Part shown: positions 1-6,682 of the stretch, in pieces
Layout of the letters: each line of letters opens with the position of its first letter
How positions within the stretch are numbered: position 1 is the first letter of the stretch
Origin: Thermocladium sp.
GTDB taxonomy: Archaea; Thermoproteota; Thermoprotei; Thermoproteales; Thermocladiaceae
Direction of reading: 5' to 3'
NCBI GenBank assembly: GCA_023269935.1
Contig: JAGDXC010000009.1
Location: 94,055-103,695, forward strand
DNA: 9,641 nt
The notes under the pieces: generated by a model
Databases searched by the model: none
What the model was told of the DNA's origin: nothing
The model's input: the letters and a program-made list of their open reading frames with translations, nothing else
Program-made: the position numbers and the translations under genes

Positions 1-24
1 TAAAATGAAAATATTGCAAGACAT

Positions 25-46
25 AATTTAAATATTTATTTAAATT
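25..46. repeat. AT-only inverted repeat, 10-bp arms
   Basis: The arms AATTTAAATA (25-34) and TATTTAAATT (37-46) are perfect reverse complements separated by TT. The run is pure A/T in an AT-rich setting, so chance or low complexity is a real alternative. It could also be a TATA-rich promoter or a DNA-unwinding or regulator site for a gene left of the window. Confidence 0.45.
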
Positions 47-207
47 TACACGATTTAAACAAATAAATAAATTAACTCGAAAAGAGTATCATTGAAAATA
101 AAGAATCAACTGCTAGGGAAAAGAATAACACCGGAAAGCATAACACACCTAATCCAACTAATCCCTTAACTCACCTATCTAGTCACACCTCTTGCTTCTG
201 AGCTCCT

Positions 208-224
208 AGGTAAGACTCTTACCT
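208..224. repeat. Perfect 17-bp palindrome flanked by TGCTTCT repeats
   Basis: The arms AGGTAAGA (208-215) and TCTTACCT (217-224) are perfect reverse complements around a single central C. The palindrome is bracketed by a direct repeat TGCTTCT at 193-199 and 224-230. As RNA it could fold as a 6-bp stem with a 5-nt loop. It lies about 30 bp past the stop of the minus-strand gene ending at 255. A protein-binding site, a 3'-end hairpin, or chance are all possible. Confidence 0.45.
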
Positions 225-254
225 GCTTCTAATGAGAAAAGCCGCATCTATTTA

Positions 255-785
255 TCATTGATTCATGCTGGGAGATTGTTTTGAACGCGGCTTAATTAAT
301 GCACCTATTATAGCAATTATTAATCCAATTATGAATACTGCACCTCCTATGAATAACATGAATATAAATGGTGTGGCGCCCTCGAGGGAATTCGCTGGGA
401 TCACGGAATACCCATACTTAACGATGGTTGGCGTAGTGTAATTATTAACTAAGCCTAACATAATTGTGGAATTAGTCTCGGCTATAAATGATAAGATATA
501 CATCCCCGAAACAGAAGCCGACTGCGTAGCCGTATTTATGCTGCTTAATGGCCTATTCATAGAATCATTATAAATCAACATTATTAATGAGGGGGCCCTA
601 GTTATGGTTACGTTTATCTTAATGGCGCTGCCCGGCTTCAGCGGCACTGGTTCCCCAAGCAACGTTTTATTCACTGAACTAATTAGGGGGCTTAATTCTC
701 TTGGTATATAGTAAAATGAGATAGCCACTAATACTATGCCGACGAGCAATAATGCGAGACCTATAATTAAAATGTTCTTTCTCAT
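255..785 (-). CDS. Two-pass membrane protein with extracytoplasmic beta-rich domain
   Basis: This 176-residue protein belongs to no family I recognise. It has an N-terminal hydrophobic segment (about 5-27, after the basic start MRKN), an outer domain of about 110 residues (28-137), a second membrane segment (about 138-164) and a basic tail (KPRSK). This predicts both ends in the cytoplasm and the middle outside. The outer domain is rich in beta-formers and carries five N-glycosylation sequons (N39 KT, N58 VT, N73 DS, N105 ST, N115 YT), which fits an archaeal surface glycoprotein. ATG at 785 is chosen because a GAAAAAGTATA promoter lies at the leaderless distance upstream. It is transcribed alone, with the tRNA gene just upstream on the same strand. 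The coding region looks real; the function is unknown. Confidence 0.75.
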   Translation of the reverse strand: MRKNILIIGLALLLVGIVLVAISFYYIPRELSPLISSVNKTLLGEPVPLKPGSAIKINVTITRAPSLIMLIYNDSMNRPLSSINTATQSASVSGMYILSFIAETNSTIMLGLVNNYTTPTIVKYGYSVIPANSLEGATPFIFMLFIGGAVFIIGLIIAIIGALIKPRSKQSPSMNQ

Positions 786-808
786 GGGCTAAGAATACGT
801 TAATGCAT

Positions 809-822
809 TATTATACTTTTTC
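809..822 (-). promoter_or_regulatory. BRE/TATA promoter of the 255-785 gene
   Basis: Read on the minus strand, GAAAAAGTATAATA begins at 822: a purine-rich BRE followed by a TATA box. The TATA centre near 813 places transcription start near 787, two bases before the ATG at 785, so the mRNA should be leaderless. Confidence 0.6.
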
Positions 823-858
823 ACTACGCCGAAATCCATCAATAGTATTGAGAGAATT

Positions 859-958
859 TGGCGCCGGGGCCGGGATTTGAACCCGGGCCCCCTTTCGGGG
901 ATGGGATGTCAGGCCATGGACTCCAGTCCCACGCCTTGGGCCGCTCGGCCACCCCGGC
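859..958 (-). tRNA. tRNA-Ser(GGA), intron-containing, CCA encoded
   Basis: The acceptor stem GCCGGGG (958-952) pairs with CCCCGGC (869-863). It is followed by discriminator G (862) and a genomically encoded CCA (861-859). The D arm has GCC/GGC. The T arm is CCGGG, loop TTCAAAT, CCCGG. The long variable arm (CCCC-GAAA-GGGG) marks a class II tRNA. The anticodon stem is TGGGA (931-927) with TCCCA (906-902). Between these strands lie 20 nt rather than 7, so a 13-nt intron is inferred. Removing it at the standard 37/38 site gives loop CTGGAGA with anticodon GGA at 924-922, which decodes the serine codons UCC and UCU. The long arm also fits tRNA-Leu, but the anticodon specifies serine. Confidence 0.93.
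908..920 (-). other. 13-nt intron in tRNA-Ser at position 37/38
   Basis: The intron reads TCCATGGCCTGAC and follows G37 (921), with A38 at 907. For the bulge-helix-bulge fold cut by archaeal tRNA splicing endonuclease, loop bases CTGG (32-35) would pair with CCTG of the intron, with one U-U mismatch. The inner helix could have only two base pairs, so the motif is a relaxed bulge-helix-loop. Short relaxed introns at 37/38 are typical of Crenarchaeota, whose heteromeric endonuclease tolerates them. Confidence 0.82.
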
Positions 959-1216
959 ATTGCCTTGTTCACTCTCGTTGAAGCAATTTTTCCCCAAAAA
1001 TCCACGGAACAACGATACCCCTACACAAGCAAAAACCTTACCCCAAACCCTAAAAGGCGAGGCTTATCGTTTGTTTAATCAATTTAGGGGATGATTGAAT
1101 CTTCACTTATCTAATGGGGTAGCTTATCGTTCTTCTTGGCTGGTACTTAGCCCTTACTACCATATAATGATAATTCTTCATTAATCAATATGCTAGACCC
1201 AGTAAGAGCAGCAAGC
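959..1216. other. Intergenic stretch between tRNA-Ser and dsbA-like gene
   Basis: No gene is supported on either strand; the open frames here are short or run through the tRNA. A minus-strand A-rich element (GGGAAAAAT, about 987-995) lies about 30 nt before the tRNA 5' end and may be its promoter. The stretch also holds a decanucleotide direct repeat (listed separately) and an inverted repeat CCCTAAA (1048-1054) / TTTAGGG (1083-1089). Confidence 0.5.
1062..1131. repeat. Direct repeat GCTTATCGTT, copies exactly 60 bp apart
   Basis: GCTTATCGTT occurs at 1062-1071 and 1122-1131. On the minus strand it reads AACGATAAGC. Flanking bases differ, and there are no C/D-box sRNA boxes around the copies. 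It could be paired regulator sites or chance. Confidence 0.35.
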
Positions 1217-1756
1217 TTATTGAAATAATTCTCGTGATACCAGATCCATAACTTCATGGGGGCCAATGTATCCGAAAACCGCCGTGGCTGTGTCTCGACC
1301 ATACTTAGCGATTATTATGGTTGGCGTGCCCTTAATGCCTATCGATTGAGCGGTTGACTTGCAATTCCTAACGTTCTCCAATTCTGCCTTAGCATCGTTA
1401 TCGCTTACATCCAAGTCTTTAATTAGATTGCCTTTGTTTATCATGTCTCCATAGGCTGAGTCAAGAACCTTTAGGAATTCCTCTGGATTTCTTCTATATA
1501 TTACTCTAGCCTTAGCATGAAGCATATCGACTTTATGAACTGGGAAATCAATGTAAATTATATCGACCCCCTTAGACCTGAGTTCCTTGAAGTAATCCCC
1601 GAGATCCATTTCCATTAATGCACAACCAGGGCAGTACATATCATAGAATATAATTACTGCGCCCCGTGAATTTCCATTTGCCTTGAATGCTAAGCCGCAT
1701 TCAGCGGCCTTCTCTATGAAGCCCTTTATGTTAGTTATGACCCATTTATCGCTCAT
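1217..1756 (-). CDS. DsbA-like thioredoxin-fold thiol oxidoreductase, cytosolic
   Basis: This 179-residue protein has a thioredoxin fold with a DsbA-type helical insert. The strand VIIFYDMYCPGC leads into the redox motif CPGC at residues 42-45. The helical region follows (about 75-130), and the cis-proline motif KGTPTI (P145) comes after it. These are the hallmarks of the DsbA/FrnE-like superfamily. There is no signal peptide or membrane segment, so it should act in the cytosol, where hyperthermophilic crenarchaea commonly stabilise proteins with disulfides. Extra cysteines at 20 and 132 could form a second pair. ATG at 1756 fits a leaderless transcript from the TATA element just upstream. 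The gene lies 45 bp past the ABC permease gene but has its own promoter, so a shared role is not implied. Fold assignment is firm; whether it oxidises, isomerises or reduces disulfides is open. Confidence 0.85.
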   Translation of the reverse strand: MSDKWVITNIKGFIEKAAECGLAFKANGNSRGAVIIFYDMYCPGCALMEMDLGDYFKELRSKGVDIIYIDFPVHKVDMLHAKARVIYRRNPEEFLKVLDSAYGDMINKGNLIKDLDVSDNDAKAELENVRNCKSTAQSIGIKGTPTIIIAKYGRDTATAVFGYIGPHEVMDLVSRELFQ

Positions 1757-1776
1757 GCTACTTCCTGCGTCAAATC

Positions 1777-1790
1777 ATTTTAAAAACTTA
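1777..1790 (-). promoter_or_regulatory. TATA promoter of the dsbA-like gene
   Basis: The minus strand reads TAAGTTTTTAAAAT from 1790 to 1777. The G at 1787 is 31 nt from the ATG at 1756, the same spacing as for the other leaderless genes here. It fills most of the 45-bp gap after the permease stop. Confidence 0.55.
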
Positions 1791-1801
1791 GCCCGGGAAA
1801 C

Positions 1802-2599
1802 CTAATACTGCTGAACCGAGCCTTCACGCATTATTCTATTGAATGCAATATACGTGAGGAGGACCCCAAGGGCTAAATAAATAATTGATAGAAATGCAAG
1901 CGAGTATAAATCCTGCAGAATCATTTGCGGTGTGGCTGCGTTTAACATAGATGACCTGAAACCATCTAGGGCCCATGTAAGTGGAATCACATAGCTTATA
2001 TCCTTAAGGAACTGCGGCAATACTGTTACTGGAAACACTGTGCCGCCCAATAAATTGCTGGCAACGGATGCAAACAATGCGACTGGATTGCCCTGCTTGA
2101 CTACTAGAACTGTGGCTCCAGCTATAAGGTTTAATCCAATGATGGATACCATATAGAGCAACATCACTAATAGCCAGGAAAACCAATTAATGCTATACTT
2201 AACCCCCAGTCCCACTCCAATTAGAAGCGTCATCAATGCATTTATGGAATTAATGGCCAAACCCCACGTCGATGAATACATCATGAACGATAATGGACTC
2301 AAAGGAGTTGCTATATCATATTCTAGCGTTCCTATTAATTCCTCATTACGTATCCTACCTGCCAAGGTCGTTATTGATGACGAGAAGTATCCCTGGAAAG
2401 CAAGACCAACTGTCACGAATGATATATAGCTGCTCCTGAAACTAGCAGCGCCTGAACCAAGTGCTATCCCTATGAAGTAATAAATGAAGACCGGCAAAGA
2501 CCAACTAGCCAAATTAAGGGCCACCTGTGTCCTATAGCTTATCCATACCTTGAATCCACGTATAACTATGAATGAATAGAGCTTATCAATTAATCCCAT
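1802..2599 (-). CDS. ABC-2 type exporter permease
   Basis: This 265-residue integral membrane protein has about six hydrophobic segments (roughly 25-47, 57-77, 113-133, 138-165, 172-195, 232-253), the usual ABC-2 permease layout and length. Family signatures include the cytoplasmic loop GRIRNEELIGTLEYDIATPL (residues 81-100), the coupling-region motif of ABC-2 permeases. The stretch FPVTVLPQFLKDISYVIPLT (189-208) matches the conserved segment before the last helix. Its start overlaps the end of the ATPase gene by 14 bp, so the two are translationally linked and form one exporter. ABC-2 exporters move drugs, lipids, polysaccharides or peptides out of the cell. No substrate-specific partner is encoded beside it, so the substrate is unknown. 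Confidence 0.9.
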   Translation of the reverse strand: MGLIDKLYSFIVIRGFKVWISYRTQVALNLASWSLPVFIYYFIGIALGSGAASFRSSYISFVTVGLAFQGYFSSSITTLAGRIRNEELIGTLEYDIATPLSPLSFMMYSSTWGLAINSINALMTLLIGVGLGVKYSINWFSWLLVMLLYMVSIIGLNLIAGATVLVVKQGNPVALFASVASNLLGGTVFPVTVLPQFLKDISYVIPLTWALDGFRSSMLNAATPQMILQDLYSLAFLSIIYLALGVLLTYIAFNRIMREGSVQQY

Positions 2600-3455
2600 G
2601 CTCGCCCCACCTTCTCTTCATTATTCTCCCCTCGCTGGCGACCTCAACATCGATATCAAGGATATCCCCCTCTAAGTAATTGGAGGATTCCCTGATGAAA
2701 CTTGAGAACCTGTTTATATCCATCTCCAATAGAAACTCATTGTCACCTACATTTATCACTTTGAATCCATCATTACCAACAATTAAGCGACCCTTAACCA
2801 ATATCTTGACTATCTTAAGGGGACCGGATTCCTCCACTATCTTCTTATTGAAGTATAGAACCCTTGAGGCTAATGATATTTCCTGCGGATCATGGCTAGC
2901 TATTATCACTAATTTATCCCTTAGGATCCTTATATAATCCATTATCTTCCTCTTTCCATCAACATCTATCCCACTCGTGGGTTCATCCAGAAGAAGAACA
3001 TCAGGATCATGCATTAAGGCCCTCCCAAGCTCTAGTCTCCTCATCATACCTGTACTGAACGTGGCCACTCTATTATTTGCGCGATCATCTAGACCCATTA
3101 ACTCAAGAATCTCCCTAGCCCTACGCCTAGCCTCACTTATTGAAAGTCCATATAGCGTGCCGAAGAACACTAGATTATCAATGGCAGTCAATCTCCAGTA
3201 AACCCCCCTATCCATGGGGGTCATGAACCCAACACTTCGCTTAGCTCGAGAACTCGTTGATTCTTCTCCGTTAATTAATACCTTACCCTCATCAGGCTTC
3301 AGTATACCCGACATAATCTTCAAGAGCGTGGTTTTACCTGCCCCATTAGGGCCAACTAAGGCAATAGTCTCACCCCTCGACGCAGTTAGATTGACGCCAT
3401 CAATGGCAACTATTGAACCAAATTTTTTCCTTAAATTCACAACAGCCACAGACAT
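2586..3455 (-). CDS. ABC-2 exporter ATP-binding protein
   Basis: This 289-residue ATPase starts MSVAVVNLRKKFG. It has Walker A GPNGAGKTT (35-43), a signature region FSTGMMRRLELGRAL (degenerate LSGGQ), Walker B VLLLDEPTSGID and H-loop IIASHDPQEI. A C-terminal domain of about 80 residues follows, as in drug/lipid ABC-2 ATPases. The Q-loop reads GFMTPMDRGVYWRLT with no glutamine, resembling the ABC-2 subgroup with a (D/E)RxxYWRLT loop. A longer frame begins at TTG (3467), but ATG at 3455 is preferred: it lies 38 nt after the start of the GAAAAAG promoter element, giving a nearly leaderless mRNA, and begins right at the first strand of the fold. It powers the permease encoded by the overlapping downstream gene. 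Confidence 0.92.
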   Translation of the reverse strand: MSVAVVNLRKKFGSIVAIDGVNLTASRGETIALVGPNGAGKTTLLKIMSGILKPDEGKVLINGEESTSSRAKRSVGFMTPMDRGVYWRLTAIDNLVFFGTLYGLSISEARRRAREILELMGLDDRANNRVATFSTGMMRRLELGRALMHDPDVLLLDEPTSGIDVDGKRKIMDYIRILRDKLVIIASHDPQEISLASRVLYFNKKIVEESGPLKIVKILVKGRLIVGNDGFKVINVGDNEFLLEMDINRFSSFIRESSNYLEGDILDIDVEVASEGRIMKRRWGEHGIN

Positions 3456-3479
3456 TAGCTTCAACAAACTTAATTAAGT

Positions 3480-3493
3480 GTTTAAACTTTTTC
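3480..3493 (-). promoter_or_regulatory. BRE/TATA promoter of the ABC exporter operon
   Basis: The minus strand reads GAAAAAGTTTAAAC from 3493 to 3480, a near copy of the thermosome promoter core. The TATA centre at about 3484 predicts a start near 3458, three bases from the ATG at 3455. This decides the start against the in-frame TTG at 3467. Confidence 0.65.
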
Positions 3494-3562
3494 TAACAAC
3501 TCAAGCAGCGAGCAAATATATTTCTATTTATTATATATCACTATTCATATTATTTATTGCAG

Positions 3563-3587
3563 TGCGTTACCACTGAGTGGACACGCA
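3563..3587. promoter_or_regulatory. Operator-like 25-bp palindrome between divergent promoters
   Basis: The inner arms CCACT (3570-3574) and AGTGG (3576-3580) are perfect around a central G. The outer arms TGCGT (3563-3567) and ACGCA (3583-3587) are also perfect, separated from the inner ones by two mismatched pairs. In all, 10 of 12 pairs match. It lies in the 196-bp divergent region, about 35 bp before the MoxR TATA box and 70 bp from the ABC promoter. The dyad spacing suits a dimeric winged-helix or ribbon-helix-helix regulator. No regulator gene is in the window. An RNA hairpin is possible but would lack a transcript. Confidence 0.45.
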
Positions 3588-3620
3588 AATATGGACATAA
3601 ATGCTATCCACCGGCGACTA

Positions 3621-3628
3621 GTTTTTAA
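3621..3628 (+). promoter_or_regulatory. TATA promoter of the MoxR/DUF58 operon
   Basis: GTTTTTAA lies 31 nt before the GTG start at 3652, matching the spacing of the other leaderless promoters in the window. There is no Shine-Dalgarno sequence before the GTG. Confidence 0.55.
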
Positions 3629-3651
3629 GGCACAACGCTTGATTCCACCCA

Positions 3652-4578
3652 GTGTCTCTGGGCAGTAGAATCGCATCGCTAGTAATTAATGAAGTATCTA
3701 AGGTTGTTTTAGGCAGGGAGTCAGAGATAAAGCTTCTCCTAGCGACCTTGATTTCCCAAGGCCATGCATTAATAGAGGGGCCTCCTGGCTTGGCTAAAAC
3801 TACCTTAGCTAAGGCATTCGCCAAGGCGCTTTCCTTGAAATTTAGCAGAATTCAATTTACTCCGGATATGTTTCCCAGCGATGTAACTGGGACATTAATA
3901 TATAATCCTAAGACCGGTGAGTTAGAGCCGAGGCTGGGACCCATATTTGCTAGTATAATATTAGTTGATGAGATCAATAGGGCACCCCCACGCACTCAAG
4001 CTGCGCTCCTTGAGGCAATGCAAGAACGACAAGTAACGATCGGCTCCATGACTTACTCATTACCTCAACCATTTATGGTTATAGCCACTCAAGACCCGCT
4101 AGAGATGGAGGGAACGTATCCATTACCAGAGGCGGAGTTGGATAGATTCATGATAAAGATAGAGATGGGGTACCCCACTCGCGAAGTGGAGATTGAGTTA
4201 ATTAATTCGGATTACTTGGATGTGAGCATAGTGAACCCAATAGTATCAATAGAGAGCATAGAAATGCTTCAATCACAGGTTAAGAGGGTAACCATAAGTG
4301 ACGAGGTTAGGGATTACATAGTGGAGATAGGTGAAGCAACGAGGAAGAATCCTGCAATCAGGTTAGGAGCAAGTCCACGAGCCATACAAATGCTTGCCAA
4401 ACTATCCAGGGCGTGGGCCTTATTAAATGATAGGAATGCGGTTAGCATTGATGATGTCAAGTCACTTGCGCAATTTGTGCTATCACATAGAGTATTTACC
4501 ATAAGAGGAGATCCCCGAGACTTGATACGGAAAATAGTGGAGGAAACCGAAACCCCCTTTTCGAGGAGGCTAAAATGA
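3652..4578 (+). CDS. MoxR-family AAA+ ATPase
   Basis: This 308-residue AAA+ protein of the MoxR/RavA clade acts as a chaperone-like ATPase that remodels partner proteins, commonly ones with von Willebrand A domains. Visible motifs are Walker A GPPGLAKT (43-50), Walker B ILVDEINR (103-110), the MoxR-typical APPRTQAALLEAMQERQVT, sensor 1 IATQDP (144-149), the LPEAELDRF arginine region (158-166) and sensor 2 GASPRA (239-244). Length and domain order are normal for the family. Translation begins at GTG, placed 31 nt after the TATA-like GTTTTTAA and giving a leaderless message. The stop overlaps the next start in ATGA, coupling it to the DUF58-like gene, the standard MoxR partner. The actual client is unknown. 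Confidence 0.93.
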   Translation: MSLGSRIASLVINEVSKVVLGRESEIKLLLATLISQGHALIEGPPGLAKTTLAKAFAKALSLKFSRIQFTPDMFPSDVTGTLIYNPKTGELEPRLGPIFASIILVDEINRAPPRTQAALLEAMQERQVTIGSMTYSLPQPFMVIATQDPLEMEGTYPLPEAELDRFMIKIEMGYPTREVEIELINSDYLDVSIVNPIVSIESIEMLQSQVKRVTISDEVRDYIVEIGEATRKNPAIRLGASPRAIQMLAKLSRAWALLNDRNAVSIDDVKSLAQFVLSHRVFTIRGDPRDLIRKIVEETETPFSRRLK

Positions 4579-5561
4579 GGGTGCCCGCATCATATATAAT
4601 TCTGGCATTAATATCACTTATGTATCTCCTCCTTTTTCTGGATCTAATTAAGGAAGCATTCATTATTTCAGGCGTAGCGCTTGGTTTATCGCTATATGTG
4701 GTTAATAAGTATCTAGCACTATCTAAATGCATCTCACGGATCCCCATAATTCACATAAGTAGTCATAAAATACTATGGAGAGAGGAGGTTGAGGCAAACA
4801 TAAGGCATCCTTGTAAGGAGGCAAACATTGAAGCTCAAGTTGACCCTCACCTCAGCATCTCGGCAATTAAGTACCTAGATGAGGCGTTATTAATTAGAAT
4901 GCGAGGCAAATGGATTGGAGAGATTGAGAATCCCATCATGATGAGGATAACCATGATTGACAAGCTCAAGCTCATTCGAGCGACTAGGATATACTCATTG
5001 CCAATTCAATTAATTATAGAACCGCCTAAGTCTATCGGGGATATTGAAGCCGGGGAGGGAACATATATGTCCCTGAAACCATATGATTACCTTGAACCAG
5101 CCACTCATATGCATTGGTTAACTAGTGCCCGCCTCAATCAATTGATAACCAGATCACCTAGGGACCCATCGCTAAGAAGAGAGAGCGGCACCACCATTAT
5201 ACTAGAATGGAGTAAATGCATGAGCGAGGGCATAGACGTGAGGAGAATAGATAAGGCACTAGCATTGTTGAACTCAATTCAGATAAGTAACCTATGTCTG
5301 GTTGGACCAAATGGATGCATTAAGGTGAAGCCCAATATCTACGAGATAGAGAAACTTTATAGAAACCCGCCGGAAATTGCCGTGTTTACCGATGCAGCAG
5401 GGGGAAGAAGAACCATGGTGATAACCTCAATGAAATGCATTGACTTTAGCTCATTTATATTAATGCTAAGGCGATTACCGGGCGATAGTAAAATAATTTT
5501 GGCAACGCCAGAGCCGCGAACCGCCATTGATACTAGGGGGCTGCCCGTTGAGGTTATTTAG
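4575..5561 (+). CDS. Divergent DUF58-like membrane-anchored protein
   Basis: This 328-residue protein is encoded directly after MoxR, with a 4-bp overlap. Residues about 7-47 hold two closely spaced hydrophobic helices, the usual DUF58 N-terminal anchor; the rest is predicted cytoplasmic. The family motif, normally PGD...R.I.W..SAR, appears here as YDYLEPATHMHWLTSARLNQ (170-189). The W, SAR and following leucine are kept, but the PGD and the arginine before it are lost. A von Willebrand-like region follows (IILEWSKCM, about 208-216), where the usual DxSxS metal-site residues are absent. It probably bridges the MoxR ATPase to a membrane client, but with reduced or no metal binding. Assignment rests on motif, membrane topology and operon partner together. 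Confidence 0.78.
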   Translation: MRVPASYIILALISLMYLLLFLDLIKEAFIISGVALGLSLYVVNKYLALSKCISRIPIIHISSHKILWREEVEANIRHPCKEANIEAQVDPHLSISAIKYLDEALLIRMRGKWIGEIENPIMMRITMIDKLKLIRATRIYSLPIQLIIEPPKSIGDIEAGEGTYMSLKPYDYLEPATHMHWLTSARLNQLITRSPRDPSLRRESGTTIILEWSKCMSEGIDVRRIDKALALLNSIQISNLCLVGPNGCIKVKPNIYEIEKLYRNPPEIAVFTDAAGGRRTMVITSMKCIDFSSFILMLRRLPGDSKIILATPEPRTAIDTRGLPVEVI

Positions 5562-5571
5562 GGCTTGCACA

Positions 5572-6660
5572 TTAATCCTGTTTAAATATTTCAGAATGAT
5601 TATGCACGGGCTCTCTGCATAACCATTCATACTTATTACCTAGATGCGCACTGTGTTTTTTAATGTGTCTAACTATCTCCGCTGCAGCTAATTCTAGACC
5701 CAATGGTTTTGGAATCAACCTATAAGTCCTCGCCGCGGCATACTTAACGGCGATGTCGACGTCCGTTAACCAATTGGTGGATGCGAGGTGGGCCATTTTC
5801 CATTTTTCGAATACCTCAATGTTATATATTATCTCCGGATCCTCGCCTGGGCGTGGTTTAGGTATTAACACGGGTATTCCTTGGAACCAAGATTCCCACA
5901 CCGTTGCTAAACCGCCCCTCGTTACCATTATCTTTCTCCTCGATTTTCCGCTAATAGATGATAAGGCTGCATTGGCCTCGGAGACCCCGGATCCAAGTAT
6001 TTTTACTCCTCTAAACCTATATATGTCGCGTCTATATTTATAGATGGCTGGTGGTATTATTATTGCATCGGGGAAATTTGATCCCCTGGCGCAAGCTCCA
6101 GCAGGCGCTGAAACAAAGGTCAATATGCCTGACTCAACCCTTCTAAACCACTTTATTATAGCCATATCTATGTCTTCCCCAAAATCATTAACGTAATTGC
6201 TCAGTATCACATGTTCATGAAGAGACAGCGTATATGATGGGAGGCGCAAAACTGGATAAGCATTTATGTAGATGGGATCATTGATCCTAACAACGAGATC
6301 CCGACCAATTGAATCCTGGACCCTTAATGAACCTATTGATGCATCTATAAATCTCTTCTCTATATCCTCGCCAATGAGGGGCAACTTCTTTGCGTAATCA
6401 ATGAATGGACCGCCCCAATATAGTGCAGGACTTAATATGTCGCCTAGTTCCTTGCTTAGCAGGTAATCCTGGCCAAATTGGGAAAGTATTTCGCGTTGAT
6501 TGTGATATATCCATGGAATTATTATGGGAATATCCATATTCAAGTATCGCTTAACTAATTTGGCTAATTGATATGCCCGTGTGTATGGTCCGTTACCATG
6601 ATTAAAGGACAGTATCAAGGCATCCATGGAGTGTCGATTTGCAATTAGTCGGCTACGCAT
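5572..6660 (-). CDS. GT-B-like glycosyltransferase
   Basis: This protein of up to 362 residues resembles GT-B glycosyltransferases of the MurG/UDP-glucosyltransferase type. Near the N-terminus, MDALILSFNHGNGPYTRAYQLAKLV (12-36, described here by its first strand, glycine-rich turn and helix) has the look of the acceptor-domain Rossmann start. The donor-domain signature is at 247-269: TRGGLATVWESWF, then QGIPVLIPKP, matching the family pattern GG..T..E....G.P.i..P. It is followed by a downstream asparagine (N280) in the position of the usual N....k.G segment. No membrane segment is evident; it likely acts at the inner membrane face or in the cytosol, transferring a sugar to an unknown acceptor. 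ATG at 6660 gives the longest form. ATG at 6627 (M12) is a serious alternative because the fold begins there and a TTTAAA element lies upstream. It is divergent from the thermosome gene and convergent with the MoxR operon (10-bp gap). Confidence 0.68.
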   Translation of the reverse strand: MRSRLIANRHSMDALILSFNHGNGPYTRAYQLAKLVKRYLNMDIPIIIPWIYHNQREILSQFGQDYLLSKELGDILSPALYWGGPFIDYAKKLPLIGEDIEKRFIDASIGSLRVQDSIGRDLVVRINDPIYINAYPVLRLPSYTLSLHEHVILSNYVNDFGEDIDMAIIKWFRRVESGILTFVSAPAGACARGSNFPDAIIIPPAIYKYRRDIYRFRGVKILGSGVSEANAALSSISGKSRRKIMVTRGGLATVWESWFQGIPVLIPKPRPGEDPEIIYNIEVFEKWKMAHLASTNWLTDVDIAVKYAAARTYRLIPKPLGLELAAAEIVRHIKKHSAHLGNKYEWLCREPVHNHSEIFKQD

Positions 6661-6682
6661 TTAAAGCGTTGAGTATCATCTG

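Larger units (their letters stand above)
1..254. other. Gene-free AT-rich left edge
   Basis: No convincing coding region is visible on either strand. Bases 1-110 are very AT-rich with stops in all frames. Bases 110-254 are less AT-rich and lie just past the stop of the minus-strand gene ending at 255, so they probably hold its 3' end and perhaps a promoter for something left of the window. A minus-strand T-rich stretch (about 234-241, read CTTTTCTC) could serve as a crenarchaeal terminator for that gene. Two palindromes in this stretch are listed separately. Confidence 0.6.

Noticed and set aside
84..177. Short hydrophobic minus-strand frame (about 30 codons)
   Set aside because: It has no good start codon, an in-frame stop right upstream and no placed promoter; AT-rich DNA often yields such frames.
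811..1005. Minus-strand open frame of 64 codons over the tRNA
   Set aside because: It spans the whole tRNA gene, and its proline/glycine-rich content comes from the GC-rich stems.
1048..1089. CCCTAAA/TTTAGGG as a telomere-like or terminator element
   Set aside because: The arms are only 7 bp with a 28-nt loop and no T-run, and there is a single copy of each arm.
858..1094. Plus-strand open frame of 78 codons
   Set aside because: It runs through the antisense of the tRNA-Ser gene and has no promoter or sensible composition.
3456..3467. Upstream TTG start for the ABC ATPase
   Set aside because: The promoter spacing favours ATG 3455, and TTG would fall at or before the predicted transcription start.
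3591..3668. 25-codon plus-strand ORF starting ATG at 3591
   Set aside because: It overlaps the MoxR promoter and start in another frame and has no TATA element at the correct distance.
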